Shown here one piece after another: positions 24,031-32,035 of a stretch of 52,643 bases of DNA. The notes under the pieces are model-generated. The model had not been told where the DNA came from, made no database searches, and worked only from the letters and a program-made list of their open reading frames with translations. Source of the DNA: JALORV01 sp035429805 (GTDB lineage Bacteria; Pseudomonadota; Gammaproteobacteria; Burkholderiales; Burkholderiaceae_F). The stretch lies in contig DAOMFL010000017.1 of assembly GCA_035429805.1 (NCBI GenBank), forward strand, positions 1 to 52,643, read 5' to 3'. Position 1 is the first letter of the stretch, and every line of letters begins with the position of its first letter. The translations under genes and the position numbers were made by a program.

Positions 24031-25229
24031 TCGCCGGACCGGCCACGCGAGACGATCAGGTTCAGCAGCAGGCTGCTGACGATGATGTTGATGCCGAGCG
24101 CGATCATCGAGGTCGCCACGAACGCGGGGTGAACCGTGCTGTCCATGGGCAGGCCGGGGTGTGACAGCCAACGATAGAGAATGACGCCGTCCACGGTAAT
24201 ACCGGCGAGCAGCAGGAGCCCTCCGGCCACGATCCCGGCATCCAGTGAGAAGCGCTGCTCCACCCAACGCGCGGTGCGACTACGGAAGCCATCGTAGCGC
24301 TGTGCAAGCAGAGTCTTGGCGAAGACACCGAGGTTGAAGATGTTGAAGCCCGCCAGCGCCAGCAGGCAGCCAAGGGCGAGGAAATGGATGCCCAGATACA
24401 GGCCGCCAATGGTCACCGGCCCCATGATTAGGACTGCCTGCAGGACGAGACCGGCCAGCAGCATCAGGATCCCGGGCGCAAGAAACGTGTAGTCAGGCGC
24501 GTAGGTCAGGATGAACCGCAAGTGCCGCCAGCCGTCCCGGAACGAGCGCAGGTGCGGCGGGCGGCCGCGCTTGTCGGGATGCAGCACGATCGGAATCTCA
24601 CCGATCCGCAGTCCCTGGTGGGCCGCATTGGCTACCATCTCGGTCGCAAACTCCATGCCCGGAGTCTGCAACATCATCTTCTCGAAGGCCTGTCGGGTGA
24701 AGGCTCGCATGCCGCAGTGGAAGTCGCGGATCGGCACGCCAAAGGAACGGCGCGCAACCCATGACAGCACTGGGTTACCGAGATAGCGATGCAATGGCGG
24801 CATGGCGCCCGGCATGATCCCGCCGGCGAAGCGGTTGCCCAGCACAAGATCGTAGCCCTGCTGGATCTTCTGCACGAACGGTGCAATGGCTGACCAATCG
24901 TAGGAGTCGTCGGCGTCGGCCATCACAATGATGCTGCCGCGGGCTTCGGTGATGCCCCGGCGCAGAGCCGCCCCATACCCCTTCTGCTGCTCGATCACGA
25001 CCCGGGCTCCCAAAGATGTTGCGATCTCCCGGGATCGGTCAGTAGAGCCGTTGTCAGCGATGACCACCTCGCCGCAGACACCCATCGCCGCGAAGCTCGC
25101 CTGCGCCTTGTTGATGCAAAGCGCGAGGGTGCCTTCCTCGTTCAGGCATGGGATCACCGCGCTGACCAGCGGAAGTCCGGAGGCGGACTCCCCGTGCGAC
25201 GCTTCCGAGCTTCGGACACTACTGTTCAT
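24027..25229 (-). CDS. GT2 polyprenyl-phosphate glycosyltransferase (DPM1/GtrB-like)
   Basis: 400 residues. N-terminal GT-A domain of about 245 residues with SAVIPCLNEEGTL, IADNGSTD, the DxD region MADADDSYDW and GNRFAGG; then a C-terminal part with about four membrane segments. This is the architecture of undecaprenyl-phosphate sugar synthases, which load one sugar on the lipid carrier at the inner membrane for use by GT-C enzymes. With the GtrA-like protein at 29623 and the GT-C proteins, it completes a GtrA/GtrB/Gtr-like periplasmic glycosylation set. First gene of the run that ends at asnB and the methyltransferase. Confidence 0.88.
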   Translation of the reverse strand: MNSSVRSSEASHGESASGLPLVSAVIPCLNEEGTLALCINKAQASFAAMGVCGEVVIADNGSTDRSREIATSLGARVVIEQQKGYGAALRRGITEARGSIIVMADADDSYDWSAIAPFVQKIQQGYDLVLGNRFAGGIMPGAMPPLHRYLGNPVLSWVARRSFGVPIRDFHCGMRAFTRQAFEKMMLQTPGMEFATEMVANAAHQGLRIGEIPIVLHPDKRGRPPHLRSFRDGWRHLRFILTYAPDYTFLAPGILMLLAGLVLQAVLIMGPVTIGGLYLGIHFLALGCLLALAGFNIFNLGVFAKTLLAQRYDGFRSRTARWVEQRFSLDAGIVAGGLLLLAGITVDGVILYRWLSHPGLPMDSTVHPAFVATSMIALGINIIVSSLLLNLIVSRGRSGE

Positions 25230-25328
25230 GCGCGTGTGGTCGTCGGTCGCCTGACTCGGTCCGCGGCAGTCTATCGCGGATTCCGTCCGGTGGATCTGCG
25301 ACCGTCACGACCCAATTTCCAAGAGCAG

Positions 25329-25363
25329 AAAAAAGCCGGGCCCTTCGATGTCGAAGGGCCCGG
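25329..25363 (-). terminator. Rho-independent terminator of pilA
   Basis: A perfect 13-bp stem (25336-25348 with 25351-25363, core CCGGGCCCTTCGA) is followed, reading on the minus strand, by six T (25334-25329). It lies 48 bp after the pilA stop and separates pilA from the GT2 operon. Confidence 0.92.
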
Positions 25364-25410
25364 ACTGCTGAGCTCACTCAGAGAGCTGAGCGAGGGGAGT
25401 CGCTTCTATG

Positions 25411-25902
25411 TTACGAACCGTAGCCCGAGCGGCACGAGGCCGGGAGGTACTTGTTCGCGACGCTCGTGGAGCCAGGATTAGAAGCCATCGTGGCGTTCGA
25501 CGGATCGTTCGCATTGCCGCAACGCCACACGACGTCCAGGTTGTCGTTCAAGCCCGGGGTCAGCGACAGCGTCTCGCCGTCGATGTTGGTATTGGCCTGG
25601 TTGCCGTAGGTAACGGTGATGACGCCCTCGTTCACGTCGATTTCCGTCACGTACTTGCCAGCCTTGTCTGTGGGCCCGCCTGTGATGCCGAGGTCGGCAA
25701 GATTGCCCCAGTTGCCAGTATTGGCATACCACTCAGCGATACCGGCTTTGAGGTCGCCTGCCAGGGTGAGACCTTCCGTGACCTGCGCGCGAATCGTGTA
25801 GTCCTGGTACGCGGGAATGGCGATGGCCGCCAGGATGCCGATGATCGCCACGACGATCATCAATTCGATGAGGGTGAAGCCCTTCTGAACCTGCTTGAGC
25901 AT
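25411..25902 (-). CDS. pilA: Type IV major pilin PilA
   Basis: 163 residues. Leader MLKQVQKG is followed by the processing site and mature FTLIELMIVVAIIGILAAIAIP with Glu at +5, cut and methylated by PilD. The globular part ends with a Cys pair (WRCGN and PASCRSG) that would close the C-terminal disulfide loop. The ATG at 25902 is chosen because GGAG lies 6 bases upstream; an ATG at 25914 has no such site. Preceded by a sigma-54 promoter and followed by a strong terminator, so it is monocistronic. Ser/Thr/Asn-rich loops could carry glycans made by the surrounding locus; that is inference. Confidence 0.95.
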   Translation of the reverse strand: MLKQVQKGFTLIELMIVVAIIGILAAIAIPAYQDYTIRAQVTEGLTLAGDLKAGIAEWYANTGNWGNLADLGITGGPTDKAGKYVTEIDVNEGVITVTYGNQANTNIDGETLSLTPGLNDNLDVVWRCGNANDPSNATMASNPGSTSVANKYLPASCRSGYGS

Positions 25903-25966
25903 TTGATTCTCCATGAATCATCTAGTCGGAAAGACACAGCGGCCGTTGGCCAGCACTAGCAGAAAA

Positions 25967-25981
25967 GCAATATCTGTGCCA
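25967..25981 (-). promoter_or_regulatory. Sigma-54 promoter of pilA
   Basis: On the minus strand TGGCAC-AGATA-TTGC matches the sigma-54 -24/-12 consensus exactly with the right 5-base spacing. It lies 65 bp before the pilA start codon, pointing to transcription start near 25955. PilR, an RpoN activator encoded at 32036, is the expected partner. Confidence 0.95.
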
Positions 25982-26074
25982 AACCTGCAACCTCTATAAC
26001 CTATTGATTTAATTGAACAACTGACTGGAAGATTCCGCCACGGACCGGACGCGAATGGCCGCTTTCCCCAAGAT

Positions 26075-26098
26075 TGTCACGAACTGACACCAATTGTC
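26075..26098. promoter_or_regulatory. Candidate PilR-binding site upstream of pilA
   Basis: Three TGTC motifs (26075-26078 and 26095-26098 on +, 26086-26089 on -) cluster about 95-120 bp upstream of the -24 element. PilR sites in Pseudomonas contain TGTC motifs at similar distance. It overlaps the last codons of the neighbouring flavoprotein gene. Confidence 0.55.
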
Positions 26099-27734
26099 AG
26101 CGCGCCCCAGGTCGCTCGGTCTTCTCGGCCTCCTCGTGGTAGTCCTCTTCCGTATTCACGGCCCACATTGCCGACTTGTCCGAGCTGCCGTTTGCCAGTG
26201 CATCGACGGCCGCCTTGGCAGCGAGCATCGAGTGGTCCTGGTTGTTGTACCGGTGCATGCCGTTCCGACCGATCGGGAACAGGTTGACGAACTGGTCGAG
26301 ACAGGTCCGCACGCGCCCGATGTTGCGGTACTCGCCAAAATAGGCGGGATAGGCCTTGGGTACTCGCACTACATGGCCATCCAATACGTCGCCCGAGTCG
26401 ATCAATCCGATCTTCGCCAGTTCGTCCGCTGCGTAGGCCAGGAACCGCGAGTCGTCCATCCGCCAGAGATCGTCGCCTTCGTTGCAGAAGTACTCCAGCC
26501 CGAGTGAAACGGTCGCCGAGTCCGCGACCAGGAACGGGCTCCAGTTGTTGAAGATCTGCAGCCGACCGAGGCGCACGTCCGGTTCCTGGATGTAGATCCA
26601 GTTGTCGGGAGGCATCCCGTTTCCGGTGGCGCCGGTCGGCCCGGCGCTGCCCTTCATGCGACGTACCACCAGGCCCGCCGTCATGAAATCCCGGTACGGC
26701 AATTGCGACGCGATCCTGCCGACCGTCGCGTCTTCTGGCTGCAGCAGCCGCATCAGTTCTGCCAGGGGCATGGTGGAGATCAGGGCATCGCAGTCCTGTC
26801 GGGATCGTTGGCCCGTGTCGAGGTCTTCGACATCGACGCCGGTAATGGTTGAGCCGCGTCGGTGGATGGCAACGACCTTGTGCCGCAAGCGCAGCGAGCC
26901 GCCGCCGGCGACCACGCGGTCGGCGACCTCTTCCCACATCTGCCCGGGGCCGAACTTCGGGTAGAGGAACCGCTCGATCAGGCTGGTCTCGACGTCCTTT
27001 TGCGAAACGTCCCCCGGCTTGCGGAATGCCGCGCTGAGCGCGTGCCGGAGGGCCTCGGTGATGGACAGGCCCTTCACGCGCTGCGCCCCCCACTCGGCGG
27101 AAATCTCCGTGCAAGGTACGCCCCAGACTTTCTCCGTGTAGTCCTTGAAGAACGTCAGGTACAGGCGCTCGCCGAAGCGATTGATGAAGAAATCCTCGAG
27201 GGTCGCCTCATTCGCGCGAGGCAACAGGCGTGCCTTCAAGTAGCTGACGCCGATCCGCCCCGCGCTGACGAGCCCGAGGTTGCCCAGGGTCCGCGCGCTC
27301 AGCTTCAGCGGGTAGTCGAAGAATTTCCGCTGATAGTAGATCCGCGACAACCGCGGCCTGACCAGCATGCACCGGTCCGACTGCTCCTCGGCGGCGAGCC
27401 GCGCCGGAACGAAGTCCCGGCGTTGGTTCTGATAGCCAAGCCTGACCGCGTCAGCCGATGCGTCCTCGGTCGCAACCGGAAGGATTTCCTGCCACCAGTT
27501 CATGACCCAGTCGGACTTCGAAAAGAACCGATGTCCGCCCAGGTCCATGCGGTTGCCGCGGTAGCGCACCGTCTTGGAGATGCCGCCGACCTGTGTGTCT
27601 GCCTCGAAGATGACCGGCTGGTACCGGGTATGTCGCAGCAATTCGAGCGCGGCAGTCAGTCCTGCTGGACCGGCGCCGGCGACTACCGCAATGGGTGACT
27701 CTGGCATTGCGCGCTGACCTGTCATCTGGTTCAT
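26097..27734 (-). CDS. FAD-dependent oxidoreductase, UDP-galactopyranose mutase / amine-oxidase-like
   Basis: 545 residues. N-terminal FAD-binding Rossmann motif VVAGAGPAGLTAALELL with the following acidic residue in VIFEADTQVGG, then the conserved RMDLGGHRFFSKS. C-terminal FAD-contact segment near GMHRYNNQDHSMLAAKAAVDA. This family includes UGM-like enzymes of glycan clusters that isomerise or oxidise sugar nucleotides or lipid-linked sugars. Substrate cannot be told from sequence. ATG at 27734 overlaps the stop of the upstream GT-C gene (ATGA). Its end is 116 bp upstream of the pilA sigma-54 promoter. Confidence 0.8.
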   Translation of the reverse strand: MNQMTGQRAMPESPIAVVAGAGPAGLTAALELLRHTRYQPVIFEADTQVGGISKTVRYRGNRMDLGGHRFFSKSDWVMNWWQEILPVATEDASADAVRLGYQNQRRDFVPARLAAEEQSDRCMLVRPRLSRIYYQRKFFDYPLKLSARTLGNLGLVSAGRIGVSYLKARLLPRANEATLEDFFINRFGERLYLTFFKDYTEKVWGVPCTEISAEWGAQRVKGLSITEALRHALSAAFRKPGDVSQKDVETSLIERFLYPKFGPGQMWEEVADRVVAGGGSLRLRHKVVAIHRRGSTITGVDVEDLDTGQRSRQDCDALISTMPLAELMRLLQPEDATVGRIASQLPYRDFMTAGLVVRRMKGSAGPTGATGNGMPPDNWIYIQEPDVRLGRLQIFNNWSPFLVADSATVSLGLEYFCNEGDDLWRMDDSRFLAYAADELAKIGLIDSGDVLDGHVVRVPKAYPAYFGEYRNIGRVRTCLDQFVNLFPIGRNGMHRYNNQDHSMLAAKAAVDALANGSSDKSAMWAVNTEEDYHEEAEKTERPGAR

Positions 27735-29623
27735 GGAGGACTCAACTGCCTGGCGCGCACCTGACCGCAATCATAGAGAAATACGCGCAACTTGCGGGCG
27801 GGCCAGAGGTGGCTGGGTGCCCCGGTGCCGAGGTCCTCCTCGGCGACGACGAAGCCAAGCTGCGGGTCGCGGCAGATCATCCTCAGCGACTCGGCGGTCA
27901 GTACTCCGCCATGACCGCGCGGGCCGGTCCCTGTGAGCCACTGCATCGCGGGAAGATACGTTTCGACGTTCCGCGCCCGCCGCTCGATCTCAAGGACGAG
28001 ATCCGGAGAGAAGACGATGCCGCCCGCCTGCGAGTCCGTGAGGTAGCTGCGACGTTGCAGCAGGAACCAGACCTCGCGCAGCCCGTCCCACCACAGCACT
28101 TCGCTTTGCGCCGGAATCTGCTGACGCCAATCAGCGAACTCCGTGCGTGCTGCTCCCGACCACCGCTCGGTGGTCCACGTTGGTGCACGCCACGGGGATA
28201 TCGCCATGATGGCAATGACGGCCACGGCCAGAACCGCAAGCGCGGCCGATCGCGATCCGCTGATCGTGATGTACCAGGCAGCCACGACGATTCCGACAGC
28301 GGGTGCCGTCATGTTGACGATGTTGCTCAGTACAAGGAGCCAGCTGGGGTCCGCTGTGTCGGCGAACTGCATCGTCGCAACCAGCGAAGTCGTCAAGCCA
28401 GCCGCGATCACGACGAACACGCAAACGACCCAGGCTCCTCGGAGCGACAGGGTCTGCAGTCGAGGGGATACCTGTGCATCCCGCGCGACCGTCAATCCCA
28501 GCGCGACCAGAGCCAGCATTCCCGGGACCGCCTGCGTCACTGCACTCCTGGCCGAGATCGGCAGAACGATGAGCCAGCTGCTGATCAGCAGCAGCGCGGC
28601 TGCTCGCCGCGTGCCGGTACCTGCCCAGAGCGCCGCCACCGCGGCTGGCAGCATGGCGATCGCAAGCAACCGAGACAGCCACAGCCAGCGCCAGGGTTGT
28701 CCTTTCAACAGCAACTCGAGCTGAGGCCAAAGCGACGCCGCTGCGGCCAGGATCAGTCCAATGATGCCAACCGCCAATGCAACCGTGACGACTCGTCGAA
28801 TCAACGGAGCCCGTGTACATGCGGCCACCACGGCCAGGGTTGCCAGGACTTGCACGGCGCTGCTCCAGTCGAGCGGCGTCCAGAGGTCCAGGAACAAGTG
28901 CGGACTGCGGCCGCGCAACAGCTCGATCCATGACGCGTCGGCTTTTTGCTGCCCGGTCTGGAGGAGGGCGCTGACCAGAATCGCACCCACGCCGACCAGC
29001 GCAACGCTGGCCCACCCAGCGCGGGCACCCCATCTTTCCCAGGTCGCGAGGATGCCGAGCAGCAGAACCGCGGGAAACGCCATCAGGGGATGCAGCAGCA
29101 GCGCGACCAGCAGCGCAAGGCCACTCAGCAGCCAGCGGCGCCTCAGGTACAGCGCAATCGCCAGCAGCGACAGCGCCTCCGCCGGTAGCCGGGCCGTCAG
29201 GAACGGTTCTGCGAACTGGAAGATCCGCATCGCGCCGTAATAGCCCGGCACGACGACGAGGAGTCCAAGGCTGAGCATCGCGAGCGGCCGCGCCAGAAGT
29301 TGCCTGAGCACGAGCCAGGCGGATACGAACCACGCGACCTGGAATACGAACGTCAGCAGCGCGGTGCCCCGGTCGAGGTCCAGCGCCCGGATGGCGGCCG
29401 CCTGCAGGAGCGGAAAGACGGTGAAGTCATCCTGTGACTGGAACCGCAGAAAGATGTCGTCGCCGAACACGTCGGGACTCAGCCGCTGCATCGCCTGCAG
29501 GGCATAACCCTGGCCGTCGTGGGTGATGCCTGGGTAGGGCGTGAGGATCATCCACAGCCAGGCGACCACCAGCACGAAGGCAAACGTTCGGACCCGGTCG
29601 AGCAGGTGCGTGTCGTGCAGCAT
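27731..29623 (-). CDS. GT-C-like polytopic membrane protein (paralogue 1)
   Basis: 630 residues, about 12-13 hydrophobic segments and a soluble C-terminal ~110 residues. The first periplasmic loop has THDGQGYALQAM and GDDIFLRFQSQDDFTVF, and later EPFLTARLPAEALSLLAIAL. Nearly the same blocks occur in the protein encoded at 30027, so the two are paralogues. Acidic residues after the first membrane segment fit GT-C enzymes, but I do not recognise a named family. TfpW-like GT-C proteins beside pilA glycosylate group IV pilins in Pseudomonas, so pilin is a plausible acceptor. ATG overlaps the gtrA-like stop. Confidence 0.65.
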   Translation of the reverse strand: MLHDTHLLDRVRTFAFVLVVAWLWMILTPYPGITHDGQGYALQAMQRLSPDVFGDDIFLRFQSQDDFTVFPLLQAAAIRALDLDRGTALLTFVFQVAWFVSAWLVLRQLLARPLAMLSLGLLVVVPGYYGAMRIFQFAEPFLTARLPAEALSLLAIALYLRRRWLLSGLALLVALLLHPLMAFPAVLLLGILATWERWGARAGWASVALVGVGAILVSALLQTGQQKADASWIELLRGRSPHLFLDLWTPLDWSSAVQVLATLAVVAACTRAPLIRRVVTVALAVGIIGLILAAAASLWPQLELLLKGQPWRWLWLSRLLAIAMLPAAVAALWAGTGTRRAAALLLISSWLIVLPISARSAVTQAVPGMLALVALGLTVARDAQVSPRLQTLSLRGAWVVCVFVVIAAGLTTSLVATMQFADTADPSWLLVLSNIVNMTAPAVGIVVAAWYITISGSRSAALAVLAVAVIAIMAISPWRAPTWTTERWSGAARTEFADWRQQIPAQSEVLWWDGLREVWFLLQRRSYLTDSQAGGIVFSPDLVLEIERRARNVETYLPAMQWLTGTGPRGHGGVLTAESLRMICRDPQLGFVVAEEDLGTGAPSHLWPARKLRVFLYDCGQVRARQLSPP

Positions 29624-30027
29624 CAGGGCACCCTCCGCGGGTGCGGCGGCGTGAAAAGCGCCAGGCGGCGTGCGACGTAGTTCAGCACAAACGTGACTCC
29701 GCCTGCGACGACCTTTGCGACGAGGTAATGCAGTCCCAGCCACTCGACGCCAGCGAGCATGGCGCCGGCGTTGACGGCCAGTCCGACGGCACCAATGGCG
29801 GCAAAGCCGGCAAACTCCACGCGGCGATCGTCGATTCTGCGGAAGCGGAATACGTATCTCACCGACAGCAGGTAGGCGACCACCGCACCGACCAGGAATG
29901 CGGCTGTCGCCGCCACCAGGTAGTGCCAGTGGAGGACCTGTACCAGGAAGGCCAGTGTCCCGAAGTCACAGACGAATGCAGCCGCCGAGGCTGCGCCATA
30001 CGCCAGCACTTCCCTCGCGAGACGCAT
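29623..30027 (-). CDS. GtrA-like small membrane protein
   Basis: 134 residues with four membrane segments, the standard GtrA layout (AYGAASAAAFVCDFGTLAFLVQ ... VNAGAMLAGVEWLGLHYLVAKVVAGGVTFVLNYVARRLALF). GtrA proteins are thought to flip undecaprenyl-phosphate sugars to the periplasm or assist arabinan/O-antigen glycosylation. Both ends overlap neighbours by ATGA, placing it in one translational unit with two GT-C paralogues and the flavoprotein. Confidence 0.85.
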   Translation of the reverse strand: MRLAREVLAYGAASAAAFVCDFGTLAFLVQVLHWHYLVAATAAFLVGAVVAYLLSVRYVFRFRRIDDRRVEFAGFAAIGAVGLAVNAGAMLAGVEWLGLHYLVAKVVAGGVTFVLNYVARRLALFTPPHPRRVP

Positions 30028-31913
30028 CAGGTCGCTGCTCCGTCGGCACGATAGGTCCTGCAGTCATACAGCCAGACGAACTGACCGTGTCGCGGCCACT
30101 CATGCTTGCCCGCCGCCGGGCCGACCTCGGTGCCCGCCACGACGAAACCGAGTTGATCGTCCCGGCAAATGCCGGCCAGGGCATCCAGGGTGAACGGCCG
30201 GGATGATCCGGTCTCGCTTTTGCCGACGATTAGAAGTCCCTTGTCGCCGAGCGGCTCGAGCACCCGCGTGCGCCGATCGATCTCGAGGGCCAGCGGACGC
30301 GAGAACAGCAGCCCCGCGCTTTGCGACACAGACATGTAGCTCGGCCGCTCCAGCAGCAGCCAGGTGGCCACGGGATTCCACAGCCACAGCACCTCGGTAC
30401 CGGGAGCCACGAGCGTACGCCAGTCTGCGAAGTCCACGTAAGCGGATCGGGCAAACGCCCGTTGCGTCCATTGGTGCATGTTCGGATGCGCGACCAATGG
30501 CACGAGGGCGGCGAGCAGCGCCGTCATCACCAGCATCGCGACTCGCGCAGGCGCCCGGGTAGCGATGAGCCAGAGGCTGATCACCGCGGCCACCGCGGGG
30601 GCGGTGAGTCCAAAGACATTGCGGGCTGTCTCGATGACCAGTGGTTCCTTCCCCAGATCCAGCTGCCATTGCAGCACCGTGTGGACGTTGCTGAGCGACC
30701 AAACGACCGTGACGACGGCAATTCCAATGGCAAGCGCGTTGAGCCATCGCGCGGTCCGCCCGGTCATTCGCGCTCGAAGTGCCCACAGCGCAACGGCCAG
30801 CGGCGCGAGCAGGCCGCCGGACATCTCGAGCATCAGCCACGAGACGCAGAGCATCACGGCGACGGCCCGACCGGCGGCGCGGTCCGACCAGAGCGTCCGC
30901 ACGATGGACGGGAGACACAAGAGCGCGATCACGCTGCCGAGCCACAACCAGCGCCAGGGCTGGCCCTGGATCAGGATCTGCAGCGGCCAGACTTCGGTTG
31001 ATCCGGTGAGCAGCATCCCGATGACGCAGACCGCGAGCGTGGCGCGGCAGGTGTCGGCAACGAGGCCGGACGGCCGGGCCAGTGCACCCAGCGCCAGCGT
31101 TGCCACCACGACCGCGGTTCGACTCCAGCCGTCGAGCGTCCATGAGGTCGGGAAGAGGTAGTAGCTGCGCAACCTGATGATCGACAGCCATTCGTCGTCG
31201 ACCAGGCGGATCGGTCCCGTCGGCGCAAGCAACGCAATCGCCAGCACGCCTGCAAAGCCGATGGCGGCCGCGGCGTACAGACGTCCATGGAAGTGCCGCG
31301 GGATGGCAAGCAGGGCAATCAGTGCGGTGGCAGGCACGGCCATCAGCGGGTGGATCAAGGCTGCGCAGACCAGCAGGCCGACACAGATGGCTCGTTGCCC
31401 GGAGAACCACGCTGCAATTGCAAAGAGACTCAGCGCTTCGGCCGGCAGACGTGCCGTCAGGAATTCCTCGGCGGTCTTGAATACTGAAAACCCGCCGTAG
31501 TACAGCTCAACAACGATCAACAGGCCCGTGGCGAGCCAGGCGGTGGTGCTTCCCGAGAGCCGGCGGGAGACCAGCCATGCGCCGTAGAAGTAGAGGGCGG
31601 TGCTCGCCAGCGTCAGCAGGCTGGCGGCGTTGTCCACACCCAGCCAGGCGATCAGTGCCGCGTAGATGGATGTGAAGACCGTGTAGCTGTCCTGGGATCC
31701 GAAGCGAAAGAAAATGTCGTTTGCATACAGCTGCGGGTGCAGTCGGGCAAGAGCCTGCAGCGCATAGAGATGTGCGTCGTGGTCGAGCCCGCGGTACAGG
31801 TGCGAAAGATTCCAGATGATCACGTAGCAGGCGGCCAACAGCAGGCCGACGACGTATCGCATTGGCGCGGTACGCTGCGATGGATCGCTGTCCAAGGGTG
31901 GAGTCGGGATCAT
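30027..31913 (-). CDS. GT-C-like polytopic membrane protein (paralogue 2)
   Basis: 628 residues, same topology as the protein at 27731. Shared blocks include LDHDAHLYALQALARL, ANDIFFRFGSQDSYTVF, EEFLTARLPAEALSLFAIA and a soluble tail with PGTEVLWLWNP and GICRDDQLGFVVAGTE. First gene of the GT-C2/gtrA/GT-C1/flavoprotein unit. The start at 31913 is uncertain; an ATG at 31862 is 17 codons downstream and would begin right at the first membrane segment. Probably transfers polyprenyl-phosphate-linked sugars in the periplasm; acceptor unknown. Confidence 0.65.
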   Translation of the reverse strand: MIPTPPLDSDPSQRTAPMRYVVGLLLAACYVIIWNLSHLYRGLDHDAHLYALQALARLHPQLYANDIFFRFGSQDSYTVFTSIYAALIAWLGVDNAASLLTLASTALYFYGAWLVSRRLSGSTTAWLATGLLIVVELYYGGFSVFKTAEEFLTARLPAEALSLFAIAAWFSGQRAICVGLLVCAALIHPLMAVPATALIALLAIPRHFHGRLYAAAAIGFAGVLAIALLAPTGPIRLVDDEWLSIIRLRSYYLFPTSWTLDGWSRTAVVVATLALGALARPSGLVADTCRATLAVCVIGMLLTGSTEVWPLQILIQGQPWRWLWLGSVIALLCLPSIVRTLWSDRAAGRAVAVMLCVSWLMLEMSGGLLAPLAVALWALRARMTGRTARWLNALAIGIAVVTVVWSLSNVHTVLQWQLDLGKEPLVIETARNVFGLTAPAVAAVISLWLIATRAPARVAMLVMTALLAALVPLVAHPNMHQWTQRAFARSAYVDFADWRTLVAPGTEVLWLWNPVATWLLLERPSYMSVSQSAGLLFSRPLALEIDRRTRVLEPLGDKGLLIVGKSETGSSRPFTLDALAGICRDDQLGFVVAGTEVGPAAGKHEWPRHGQFVWLYDCRTYRADGAAT

Positions 31914-32035
31914 CTACTGGGTGCGCCATTGGTTGCGGGCGGCGGTTCCCCATCCGGCTGGGCAACCGGGCGCATTATGTCCAACTCCGCTCCGGCCGGT
32001 GTGTGACGGAGGACACAGCCCAGCCAATTGCGGGG

